43,567 bases of DNA from Eggerthellales bacterium. Lineage in GTDB: Bacteria > Actinomycetota > Coriobacteriia > Coriobacteriales > Eggerthellaceae. The stretch lies in assembly GCA_029219345.1 (NCBI GenBank), contig JAQXTF010000088.1, forward strand, positions 1 to 43,567, given 5' to 3'. The position numbers were made by a program, and so were the translations under genes. The notes beneath the pieces were generated by a model that worked only from the letters and a program-made list of their open reading frames with translations, was not told where the DNA came from and did no database searches. Below, in pieces: positions 9,353 through 16,777 of this stretch. Each line of letters starts with the position of its first letter. The stretch's first letter is position 1.

Positions 9353-10586
9353 CTTCCACGTGGTAAACCTTGGCTGCAAGGTAAACAAGGTTGAATCAGA
9401 TTCCTATGCCTCTCTTTGCTTGTCTGCCGGTCTTGAAGAGACACCGTTGGAAAGCGCGCATCTTGTGGTGGTGAACACCTGTGCAGTTACGGGAGAGGCA
9501 GAAAAAAAGACCCGCAAAACGGTGCGTCATGTGTGCTCCTGCAATAGCCAGGGCATTATTTTGGTTACAGGCTGCTCAGCTGCCCTGCACGCTTCGGTGT
9601 ACGAGGAAATGTCTCCTCGTGTGAAAGTTGTGACGAAGGCGCTCACGACCGACTATCTCAAAGGGCTCCTTGAGGAGAAGTTCGGCAGTGCAAAACTTCC
9701 TGAAAGCGTCATTGCGCCGGTGGGCGAGGGTTTTCGTACTCGCGTTGGCGTTAAGGTTCAGGACGGGTGCGACAACGCTTGCACCTATTGCATCGTTCAC
9801 GTTGCTCGCGGCAAGGCAACCAGCCGCGATGCTCAGGAAATCATCGATGAAGTGCGTAAATACGATGCTCTAGGGGTTAAAGAGCTGGTTCTTACGGGCA
9901 TTAATCTTGGGTCTTACAGAAACCAGGTGGATGGGGATTGCCTTGATTTAGCGGGCCTTCTGAGCATCTTGCTTGATATAACCAATCATCTGGAAAGCAA
10001 TGAACCCGACATGCGTTTCCGCGTGGGTAGCATTGAACCAATGGATATTTCTGATTCTTTTGTTGAACTTATGGCAGCAAGCAATGGTCGCATCTGCCGA
10101 CACCTGCATCTGCCACTGCAATCGGGAAGCACCAAAGTTCTTCGCGAGATGAATCGTCCCTACACGGCCGAGGATTTTCTTACATTGGTTGACAAGCTAC
10201 GCAAAGCGGCACCGAGCCTTTCCCTTTCAACAGACATCATTGTTGGTTTCCCTGGAGAGACCGAGGAGGAATTCCAGGAAACCTGTCAGCTTGCTCGTCA
10301 ATGCGCTTTCAGCAAGATTCACGTGTTTCCCTATTCTTTGCGTCGGGGCACGACCGCAGCTTTGCGCTCCGATCAAATTGATGCCTCAGTAAAGTCTGCC
10401 CGCGCTTCTGAGCTGCGCAAACTGGGAAATGCATTGGCATTGCAGGATAAGATGAACCGAGCAGGAACTCAGGAATTGGCTCTTGTGGAATCTGATGGAA
10501 CGTGGATGACCGAAAGCTACCACAGCGTTGATGCTCAAGATGAAGCAACCGTCGGTTCTCTTGTTCCTTATTTCTTCACCAAATAG
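9333..10586 (+). CDS. mtaB: tRNA N6-threonylcarbamoyladenosine methylthiotransferase
   Basis: Radical SAM enzyme that makes ms2t6A37 in tRNAs reading ANN codons. The N-terminal MTTase domain carries NLGCKVNKVESD (Cys15) and further cluster cysteines in NTCAVTG and VTGCSA; the radical SAM CX3CX2C is GCDNACTYC (about 146-153), followed by HLPLQSGS. The C-terminal TRAM region is short. The start is uncertain: GTG 9333 (used), GTG 9336 or TTG 9345, none with a strong Shine-Dalgarno. It overlaps rsmE, so coupling is likely. MiaB and RimO paralogues are separate genes in the same window. Confidence 0.9.
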   Translation: MVKALSNFHVVNLGCKVNKVESDSYASLCLSAGLEETPLESAHLVVVNTCAVTGEAEKKTRKTVRHVCSCNSQGIILVTGCSAALHASVYEEMSPRVKVVTKALTTDYLKGLLEEKFGSAKLPESVIAPVGEGFRTRVGVKVQDGCDNACTYCIVHVARGKATSRDAQEIIDEVRKYDALGVKELVLTGINLGSYRNQVDGDCLDLAGLLSILLDITNHLESNEPDMRFRVGSIEPMDISDSFVELMAASNGRICRHLHLPLQSGSTKVLREMNRPYTAEDFLTLVDKLRKAAPSLSLSTDIIVGFPGETEEEFQETCQLARQCAFSKIHVFPYSLRRGTTAALRSDQIDASVKSARASELRKLGNALALQDKMNRAGTQELALVESDGTWMTESYHSVDAQDEATVGSLVPYFFTK

Positions 10587-10630
10587 CCTGATAAGACACT
10601 CCTTTTGCAAGGGAGTGGTACAATTTGCCC

Positions 10631-11584
10631 ATGGAAAACATTAAGAAAACGCTTCAGGCAAGCGAAGATATTCATATGGCCTGCATCACCGGCACTGGTG
10701 ATGAGATTTTACGCATGATCGAGGATTCTTTTGATTCGCGCATAAGCGTTCGCGGTAATGATATAACCATCGAAGGCCCGCAGACTGAGATTAACATCCT
10801 GACCTCCTTGTTCAACGACCTTATTGATCAGGTACGGCAGGGTTCAGACATTACTCCTGCCGCGGTCCAAAGAACTCTTGACCTGCTGAAGGCAGACACC
10901 TTTTCGCCCAAGAGCTTGCGCGATGACGTCTTGCTAGTTTGCCGAGGTAAGTCCATTCGTCCTAAAACAGCAGGTCAGAAGCGGTATTGTGATGCTATTC
11001 GCTCCAATACCATTACGTTTGGCATCGGCCCTGCTGGCACCGGTAAAACCTATCTTGCAATGGCCCTTGCCCTTGCCGCCCTCAACAGAAGGGAAGTAGC
11101 CCGTATTATTCTGACCCGCCCCATTGTCGAGGCCGGTGAAAACCTGGGCTTTTTGCCGGGAACGCTGAATGAAAAGGTTGATCCCTATATTCGACCTCTC
11201 TATGATGCTTTGTTCGACTTAACCGATCCGGTGCGCGCAAAGCAGCTTTTGGATGAGGGAACCATTGAAATTGCGCCTTTGGCCTTTATGCGCGGCCGCA
11301 CTCTTAACGAATGCTTCGTCATTCTTGATGAGGCGCAAAATACCACGCCAGAGCAGATGAAAATGTTCCTTACCCGTTTGGGATTTGGCTCAAAAATGGT
11401 TATTACGGGCGATGTTACCCAGGTTGACCTGCCCAAAGGTGCCTCTGGCTTGAAGACCATCAAACGTATTTTGGATGGTATCGACGATATTTCCTTTATT
11501 GAGTTTTCCGGAAAAGACGTCGTTCGCCATTCCTTGGTAGCAAAAATCATCGCCGCCTATGAGAAGGCCGCTGAGAGGGGATAA
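10631..11584 (+). CDS. phoH: PhoH-like ATPase
   Basis: PhoH-family ATPases are linked to RNA metabolism and often neighbour ybeY and era; the exact role is not settled. Walker A is GPAGTGKTY (about 132-140) and Walker B is VILDEAQN (about 230), followed by the sensor-like VITGDVTQVDLP. A TTG two codons upstream (10625) has AAGGGAG at good spacing, while an extended -10 (TGG-TACAAT, 10616-10624) would place the transcript start almost on ATG 10631. So the start is either a leaderless ATG or the TTG. First gene of phoH-ybeY-dgkA-era. Confidence 0.92.
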   Translation: MENIKKTLQASEDIHMACITGTGDEILRMIEDSFDSRISVRGNDITIEGPQTEINILTSLFNDLIDQVRQGSDITPAAVQRTLDLLKADTFSPKSLRDDVLLVCRGKSIRPKTAGQKRYCDAIRSNTITFGIGPAGTGKTYLAMALALAALNRREVARIILTRPIVEAGENLGFLPGTLNEKVDPYIRPLYDALFDLTDPVRAKQLLDEGTIEIAPLAFMRGRTLNECFVILDEAQNTTPEQMKMFLTRLGFGSKMVITGDVTQVDLPKGASGLKTIKRILDGIDDISFIEFSGKDVVRHSLVAKIIAAYEKAAERG

Positions 11585-11585
11585 C

Positions 11586-12068
11586 GTGGATATCATCATT
11601 GACATTAAGCATGGCGAAGATTTGCTGGCTAACTTCGATGTTGAAAAGCTTGCAGTGTTCGCGCTTGAGTACGAAGAGGTTCCCGAGAATACCGAAGTTT
11701 CCATCACATTCGTAGACAATGAGGAAATGACAATTCTTAATGGCGAATATCGCGGTAAAGAGGGTCCCACGGACGTTCTTTCATTTGAATGCGACGGACT
11801 TGACGACGAATTCATGGTTTTTGACGATGATGAGTTCGAAGAGCCTTCCATCACTTTGGGAGATATTGTTATTGCTCCTGATGTTTGTGCACGTCAATGC
11901 GGAGATTATGGAACCACCTTCGAACAAGAGCTAAGCTTGCTTTTAGTTCATGGCCTACTTCATTTGTGCGGTTATGACCATATCGAAGAAGAGGATGCCG
12001 TAGAGATGGAAGCCTTGGAAAAGGAAATCCTTTCTGCTTGGTATGGACACGAGGTTTCGTTCCGATGA
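11586..12068 (+). CDS. ybeY: Endoribonuclease YbeY
   Basis: Metal-dependent endoribonuclease needed for 16S rRNA 3-prime maturation and 70S quality control. The 160-aa protein has the zinc-binding HGLLHLCGYDH motif (about 122-132) and the conserved GEYRGKEGPTDVLSF segment. GTG 11586 is chosen because GAGAGGGG lies six bases upstream; an ATG nine codons earlier lies inside phoH and lacks a site. The residues around 75-90 (FDDDEFEE) form an acidic loop. Its TGA overlaps the ATG of dgkA. Confidence 0.95.
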   Translation: MDIIIDIKHGEDLLANFDVEKLAVFALEYEEVPENTEVSITFVDNEEMTILNGEYRGKEGPTDVLSFECDGLDDEFMVFDDDEFEEPSITLGDIVIAPDVCARQCGDYGTTFEQELSLLLVHGLLHLCGYDHIEEEDAVEMEALEKEILSAWYGHEVSFR

Positions 12069-12454
12069 GACCCGATGGACAGCGTCAAACGGTGTTTTCT
12101 TCTTTCAAAAACGCCGCACGGGGCCTGAGCGCTGCTTTCAAAGAAGAGCGCAATTTGCCTTTTGACTGCCTGTTTGCCTTGGTTCCGGTTGTTCTTGGCT
12201 TTATTTTTCGCATTTCCTTGCCCGAATGGCTTGCCATAATTGTCTGCATTGGCCTAGTGGTTGGCATGGAGCTTATGAACACCGCTTTGGAGTCCATTGT
12301 TGACTTAGCCAGCCCCGATATGCATCATCTTGCGGGAAGGGCCAAAGACTGCGCCGCTGCAGCCTGTTTGGTATCTTCCATTTCCGCTTTGATTGTGGGC
12401 ATTGTAATTTTCGCACCGCGCATCTTGCAGGTGCTCTTTAGTAGTATGTTCTAG
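12065..12454 (+). CDS. dgkA: Diacylglycerol/undecaprenol kinase family protein
   Basis: Small integral membrane kinase; in Gram-positive relatives this family phosphorylates undecaprenol to recycle the cell-wall lipid carrier, so the substrate here is likely undecaprenol. The 129-aa protein starts with an amphipathic segment, has three hydrophobic helices (about 38-56, 58-75, 100-122) and the family motif ELMNTALESIVDL followed by AKDCAAAA. ATG 12065 overlaps the ybeY stop (ATGA); the frame is open nine codons further up without a ribosome site. Lies in the classic ybeY-dgkA-era order. Confidence 0.9.
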   Translation: MRPDGQRQTVFSSFKNAARGLSAAFKEERNLPFDCLFALVPVVLGFIFRISLPEWLAIIVCIGLVVGMELMNTALESIVDLASPDMHHLAGRAKDCAAAACLVSSISALIVGIVIFAPRILQVLFSSMF

Positions 12455-12473
12455 GCTGAAGGGAGCCTTTTGA

Positions 12474-13502
12474 ATGGCAAAAGAATGTGACGGTCCCGAA
12501 GTTTTCACTGAATTTCTGGCCTCCATGGATTTCGATGAATACGAAGAATACGAAGATGAGTTTGTTGATGAGGATGACCTGACGTATGACGATCTTGACC
12601 TTGAAAACTTCAAGTCTGGTTTCGTTGCCTTCGTGGGAAGGCCTAATGCTGGCAAGTCCACTTTGCTAAATGCCCTGATGGGCAAGAAGTTGGCTATTAC
12701 CTCCAACACCGCTCAAACCACGCGGCATCGTTTTAGGGCAATTATCACGCGCAAAGATTTTCAGGCAATTTTGGTTGATACGCCGGGTCTGCATAAACCC
12801 ATTGACGCACTGGGTGAAGAACTGAATGTCTCTGCTTTGAAAGCTCTGGAAGACGTCGACGTGGTGTGCATGCTCATTGATTCAACCAAACCCATTGGAA
12901 CCGGTGATGAGTGGGTTGCTTCTCAGGTAAAGGCCGCTCGCGGTTGCAAGCGCATTTGTGTGCTGTCTAAGACTGACTTGGCCACCGAAGAGCAGATCAG
13001 TAACCAGCGTGCCGCCGCTGAGCAGCTGTGCCAATGGGATGCCATGGTGGGTCTTTCCTCGGTAACGGGAAAGAATCTGGATGCATTCCTGGAAGAGGTT
13101 TTGTACTTCCTGCCCAAGGGACCCTGCTGGTTCCCGCCCGACATGGAAACCGACCAGCCTCTTGAGGTTCTTATTGCGGAGTTTATTCGCGAGAAGATTT
13201 TGCGCTCCTTTGATGATGAGGTGCCTCATGCCATTGGCGTTCAGTGCGAAGAGTTCGAATACGATCGCAAAAAAGACCTGTATCGCATCTATGCCAACAT
13301 TTATGTTGAACGAGAAAGCCAGAAGGGCATCATCATTGGCAAGCGCGGTGCCTCCATTAAAAGGATTGGCACTGAGGCTCGCGAAGATCTTGAACAACTG
13401 CTTGGTTGTCGCGTTTGGCTTGATTTGCGCGTGAAGGTTAAGAAGAATTGGCGAAAGGATGCAAATCAAATTCGTCGATTCGGCTATGGAGAGGGCGCTT
13501 AA
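12474..13502 (+). CDS. era: GTPase Era with acidic N-terminal extension
   Basis: Era binds GTP and the 3-prime end of 16S rRNA during 30S maturation. G1 is GRPNAGKS (55-62), G3 DTPG (102-105), G4 is SKTD rather than the usual NKXD, and the C-terminal KH domain has GIIIGKRGASIKRIG. At 342 aa it is about 40 residues longer than typical because of an N-terminal tail, residues 1-45, dominated by Asp and Glu. The ATG has AAGGGAG nine bases upstream, so the extension appears real. Located between dgkA and the zinc-ribbon PASTA gene. Confidence 0.95.
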   Translation: MAKECDGPEVFTEFLASMDFDEYEEYEDEFVDEDDLTYDDLDLENFKSGFVAFVGRPNAGKSTLLNALMGKKLAITSNTAQTTRHRFRAIITRKDFQAILVDTPGLHKPIDALGEELNVSALKALEDVDVVCMLIDSTKPIGTGDEWVASQVKAARGCKRICVLSKTDLATEEQISNQRAAAEQLCQWDAMVGLSSVTGKNLDAFLEEVLYFLPKGPCWFPPDMETDQPLEVLIAEFIREKILRSFDDEVPHAIGVQCEEFEYDRKKDLYRIYANIYVERESQKGIIIGKRGASIKRIGTEAREDLEQLLGCRVWLDLRVKVKKNWRKDANQIRRFGYGEGA

Positions 13503-13583
13503 GGCTGCAAATCCCGCGTGAATGGGTATACTGTACACGTGAATGTTCGCGCATAGGCATGTTTGAAAGCGTTAGGTACTATA

Positions 13584-15035
13584 ATGATTTGCCCAATTTG
13601 CAACAGTGAAAATAGACCAGGGGCTAAATTTTGTGATGAATGTGGTGCTCGCTTGCTGTCTGAGCAGGTGGCAATTGAGCATATGGAAGAAGCTTTTGGT
13701 TCCGAAAAAGATTTAGAGGAGCGCTTCGGTTCTTTCGACTTGGCCGACTATGAGCCGGCCGATGCGCAGGATTCCGAATCTGAGCAAGAGGGCGAATGCT
13801 CTCGGCCCCAAGAATCGGAAGATTCAGCCGAAGAACAAATAGAGGAGGAACCTGAGACCGTAGCCGACATTGCAGGTGAAACCGAGGTTATCAAGAAGGT
13901 TCAGGCCGATGAAACCGTTGATCTGCGCAAGCTTCGCGAAGAGCGCCTTGCCAGGGAAGACGATGTATTGGCTGGCCTAGACCACTCCAATGCCGACGAT
14001 ATCACCATGGTTACTCCTTGGGATAAGGGCGGCACTATGAAGATGCAACCGGTTGAGGCTGGGCCGGAAAAGTCGCGCCGTTTCTTTGCCGACAACGATG
14101 ATACTGCGCCCGCGAAAACCAAAAAGCCTCTCCTTATTGGAATCGCCTTGGTAATCGTTGCCGCGCTTATTGCTTTTGGCACCTGGTATTTCGAGCTTTG
14201 GGGCGGGTATAAGATTCCCGACGTTGTTGCGCTCAACAGCTCCCAGGCAAGTGCCGTGCTTACCGAGAAGGGCTTTAAGGTACGTGTTGAACTGGTGAAA
14301 TCCGATGACGAAGAAGGCATCGTTCTTCTCACCGACCCCCAGCCTGGTTCGCGTATGTCAACTGGCGGGGAAGTTGTTCTCCATGTTGCCACACCTCGCG
14401 TAATTCCCGATCTTGTCGGAAAGACGGAAGATGAAGCTAAGGCCCTTATAAAGGCAGAAGGCTTTACCAATGTTACGTATGAGAAGAAGAAATCCAATGA
14501 TCCCGAAGGCACTGTGCTGGAACAATCGGCAACACCTGGCGCTAAGCAGAAGAGCGCTTATCCTCTTACCGTAACCGTTGCGGAACCCTATCGAGTACCC
14601 AAGGTTGTTGGCTTGACAAAGGAAGAGGCCATCACGCTTCTCCATGAAGAAGGCTACGAGGTGGCCATTCATCGCGTGTACACTGAGACTGAGCTCGAAG
14701 GCAAGGTTTTGGAGTGTAATCCTGCTGCTGAAGAGAAGCTTAATTCTGGCGAAACCGTTACCATCTCTGTAGCAGTGTCTCGTAAAAACGAGCTGATAGG
14801 AGCAACTCAGGGCGCATTCTATTCAGGCGCTACCTTCAACGTGGACGGCACTCCCTTTGAGATTTCTTCAGTAAATGGCATGAGTTACGAGGGCGGTGAC
14901 ACCACGTCGGTAAGCGTGACGGCACGTGCCTATGGCTACATCATGGGCCGCTTGATTTACCTTGATCCCGAGGATTACACCTGGCTGGTCAACTGGACCG
15001 CCGACAACGAAATCGCTTCTATCTCCATGGGGTAA
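13584..15035 (+). CDS. Zinc-ribbon, single-pass membrane protein with three PASTA domains
   Basis: The 483-aa protein has a cytoplasmic zinc ribbon (Cys3, Cys6, Cys17, Cys20), a long acidic Glu/Asp-rich linker (about 30-175), one transmembrane helix (about 181-202) and, outside the cell, three PASTA repeats (about 207-271, 271-335, 335-400) and a unique C-terminal domain of about 80 residues. PASTA domains usually bind muropeptides on PknB-type kinases or PBPs; here neither a kinase nor a transpeptidase is present. It may sense or anchor to peptidoglycan, but that is inference. ATG 13584 is chosen because the zinc ribbon starts there; a TTG seven codons upstream is possible. A TATAAT overlaps the start codon. 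recO begins two bases after its stop. Confidence 0.85.
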   Translation: MICPICNSENRPGAKFCDECGARLLSEQVAIEHMEEAFGSEKDLEERFGSFDLADYEPADAQDSESEQEGECSRPQESEDSAEEQIEEEPETVADIAGETEVIKKVQADETVDLRKLREERLAREDDVLAGLDHSNADDITMVTPWDKGGTMKMQPVEAGPEKSRRFFADNDDTAPAKTKKPLLIGIALVIVAALIAFGTWYFELWGGYKIPDVVALNSSQASAVLTEKGFKVRVELVKSDDEEGIVLLTDPQPGSRMSTGGEVVLHVATPRVIPDLVGKTEDEAKALIKAEGFTNVTYEKKKSNDPEGTVLEQSATPGAKQKSAYPLTVTVAEPYRVPKVVGLTKEEAITLLHEEGYEVAIHRVYTETELEGKVLECNPAAEEKLNSGETVTISVAVSRKNELIGATQGAFYSGATFNVDGTPFEISSVNGMSYEGGDTTSVSVTARAYGYIMGRLIYLDPEDYTWLVNWTADNEIASISMG

Positions 15036-15037
15036 TC

Positions 15038-15841
15038 ATGGCTTCCCAGCTGCGTTTTAAAGGCATTGTTTTGCGCAAAACGAAGCTGGGAGAAGCTGAC
15101 CTCATTATCACTTTCCTGGTGGAAGATGGGTCATCGGTTCAAGCCGTGGCAAAAGGCGCACGTAAGCCCAAGAGCAGCTTTTCCTCCCGTTTGGAGCTTT
15201 TTAGCTGCGCTGAGATTTTTTGCGCCCAAAGCAAGGGGCTTCCTTTGATTCAGGAGGCAAGGCTTTGCGATTCTCATCAAGGATTGCGCATTGACTTTGA
15301 TAAGGCCACAGCGTCTTCGGTGGTGGCTGAGGTAATGGCCAAATCCATTCACGAAGAAGTACCCTGCCCGCGGCTTTTCGCCTTGGCCGAAGCGGCATTC
15401 CACCATCTGGAATTGGCAGAGTCAACCCAAATCTATTCCATAGCGTTGGCAACCTGCCTTAAGGTTTTTGCCTTTACCGGTATTCGTCCCAGCTTTGCGC
15501 AATGCGTGGCGTGCGGAGCGGATATTTTTGGACCCTCTGCACCCGAGCGTGTTGCCTTATCCCACCCGGAAGGCGGATGCCTTTGCCCTGAGTGCAGTAG
15601 CTCGTATGAGGTAATTCGTGAGCAGGGGAGTTTGATTCAGTGGCTGCATGTGTTCTTGTATTCAACCTTTGATCAGGTAAAAGAAACACCTGCTCCTGAG
15701 CCTGTTTTGTCCTTCGGTTTTCATTTTGTTCAAGAGTGGTCGCGAATGCATATGGGCGCTTGCATAAAATCTATTCCGTTTCTGCTCACCAATGCAAATT
15801 TTACCCCCCGGAATGCTAGAATCCCTTCAAACAAAAACTGA
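15038..15841 (+). CDS. recO: DNA repair protein RecO
   Basis: RecO works with RecR and RecF to load RecA on SSB-coated gaps and to anneal single strands. The 267-aa protein has an N-terminal OB fold beginning RFKGIVLRKTKLGEADLI, the basic AKGARKPKSSF segment, and a C-terminal helical domain with a zinc-binding four-cysteine cluster (CVACG and CLCPEC). It follows the PASTA gene by two bases, with GGGGT as ribosome site, in the conserved era-recO neighbourhood. Confidence 0.93.
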   Translation: MASQLRFKGIVLRKTKLGEADLIITFLVEDGSSVQAVAKGARKPKSSFSSRLELFSCAEIFCAQSKGLPLIQEARLCDSHQGLRIDFDKATASSVVAEVMAKSIHEEVPCPRLFALAEAAFHHLELAESTQIYSIALATCLKVFAFTGIRPSFAQCVACGADIFGPSAPERVALSHPEGGCLCPECSSSYEVIREQGSLIQWLHVFLYSTFDQVKETPAPEPVLSFGFHFVQEWSRMHMGACIKSIPFLLTNANFTPRNARIPSNKN

Positions 15842-15852
15842 GAGGAGAAACT

Positions 15853-16104
15853 ATGTATACCTATATGACTCATGGCACCTGCTGCCGCGCATTCCAGGTA
15901 GAGTTGGATGGCGATGTTGTTAAAGAAGTTAAGTACATGGGCGGCTGCGATGGCAACCTAAAGGCCATTTGCAAAATTGCCCAGGGTATGACCGTCGATC
16001 AGCTGGCTGCAGCCTGGGAAGGCAACAGATGCGGTATGAAGCCCACCTCCTGCGCCGATCAGCTGGTTAAGGCACTGCGCGAAGCTCAGGCGGCTACTGC
16101 ATAA
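15853..16104 (+). CDS. Small TSCPD-domain protein (TIGR03905-like)
   Basis: An 83-aa protein with the TSCPD fold otherwise seen at the C-terminus of B12-dependent ribonucleotide reductases. Conserved elements are YMTHGTCCRAF, MGGCDGNLKAI and the C-terminal GNRCGMKPTSCADQL; six cysteines suggest metal or redox chemistry. The free-standing family has no established function that I know. It has an excellent ribosome site (GAGAGGAG, seven bases before ATG) and follows recO closely, ahead of the terminator-like hairpin at 16174. Confidence 0.85.
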   Translation: MYTYMTHGTCCRAFQVELDGDVVKEVKYMGGCDGNLKAICKIAQGMTVDQLAAAWEGNRCGMKPTSCADQLVKALREAQAATA

Positions 16105-16140
16105 AAGCTTCATATTTCCTGGTTAAGCAGCAAAAACAGC

Positions 16141-16169
16141 TTGCTTTAACTGAATAATTTACCTATACT
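16141..16169 (+). promoter_or_regulatory. rpsO promoter
   Basis: TTGCTT (16141-16146) and TATACT (16164-16169) are spaced 17 bp. Transcription would start near 16176, inside the 5-prime arm of the hairpin at 16174-16195, giving a leader of about 130 nt before S15. Confidence 0.55.
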
Positions 16170-16173
16170 AGCA

Positions 16174-16205
16174 AGGCTGTGCAAAAGCACAGCCTCTTGT
16201 TTCTT
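16174..16205 (+). terminator. Terminator of the phoH-recO operon or rpsO attenuator
   Basis: Perfect 9-bp stem AGGCTGTGC-AAAA-GCACAGCCT (16174-16195) followed by the T-rich CTTGTTTCTT. It ends the upstream operon, but because a promoter lies just before it, the same hairpin may form at the very 5-prime end of the rpsO transcript. Confidence 0.7.
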
Positions 16206-16300
16206 AGTCCGTTTGGCTCACCTCCATGCGCACTCAGGCTCAAGAGTAGTGAAAACGATGCAAAAGCATCGCGATTAAGCGGTTATATCCGCAGAAAGGG
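16206..16300 (+). promoter_or_regulatory. Structured rpsO leader
   Basis: Two further hairpins precede S15: CGATGC-AAAA-GCATCG (16256-16271) and GCGG-TTATAT-CCGC (16279-16292), the latter touching the ribosome site AGAAAGGG (16293-16300). S15 represses its own mRNA in several bacteria through leader structures, so this is a candidate S15 operator; that role is inferred. Confidence 0.45.
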
Positions 16301-16308
16301 TGGCTGAC

Positions 16309-16596
16309 ATGGCTGACAAACTCAGCATCAGCAAGGAGCGCACTGCTGAACTCATCAAGGAATTCGGTAAGAATGAAGCCGATTCCGGTAGCGCTGAAGT
16401 ACAGGTTGCAATTCTCTCTGAGCGTATCCGCAACCTGACCGAGCACCTGAAGGTGCACAAGAAGGACAATCACACCCGTCGTGGTCTGATGATGCTTATT
16501 GGTAAGCGTCGTGGCCTTCTGAAGCACATCAAGGAGCAGGATATTGAAGAGTATCGTGCTCTGATCAAGAAGCTCGGCATTCGCGACAACATCTAA
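16309..16596 (+). CDS. rpsO: 30S ribosomal protein S15
   Basis: Primary 16S rRNA-binding protein of the 30S platform. The 95-aa product, slightly longer than the usual 89, carries the family pattern from [16 protein letters not shown] through [22 protein letters not shown] to [15 protein letters not shown] 16309 has AGAAAGGG eight bases upstream; a GTG three codons earlier overlaps that site and is rejected. It lies directly before pnp, the ancient rpsO-pnp pairing, with a short hairpin between them. Confidence 0.97.
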   Translation: MADKLSISKERTAELIKEFGKNEADSGSAEVQVAILSERIRNLTEHLKVHKKDNHTRRGLMMLIGKRRGLLKHIKEQDIEEYRALIKKLGIRDNI

Positions 16597-16607
16597 GAGT
16601 TCGTTAG

Positions 16608-16630
16608 AGACCCGCCTTCGGGCGGGTCTT
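16608..16630 (+). terminator. Hairpin after rpsO (weak terminator)
   Basis: AGACCCGCC-TTCG-GGCGGGTCT (16608-16629) is a perfect 9-bp stem with a stable tetraloop but only a CTTGCG tail. It probably gives partial termination and an mRNA end between rpsO and pnp. Confidence 0.6.
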
Positions 16631-16641
16631 GCGCTACTTAA

Positions 16642-16757
16642 GGTTGGACGGAAGATGTATCCAACCTGCGGTCGAAAACGCAAGGGCGTTTTTGCTCGTG
16701 GCAATGGGGAAGAGTCCCATGGCCGAAGACGCTTTCATGCAATAGGGCATGAAGGAA
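16642..16757 (+). promoter_or_regulatory. Hairpin-rich pnp leader
   Basis: Several inverted repeats follow each other: GGTTGGA/TCCAACC (16642-16665), AAAACGC-AAGG-GCGTTTT plus T (16675-16693, terminator-like), ATGGG/CCCAT around 16705-16720, and TTCATGC/GCATGAA around 16733-16754. PNPase commonly autoregulates through structured leaders cut by RNases, so this fits, but it is inference. Confidence 0.45.
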
Positions 16758-16777
16758 AAAGAGAAAGAAAGTAAAGA

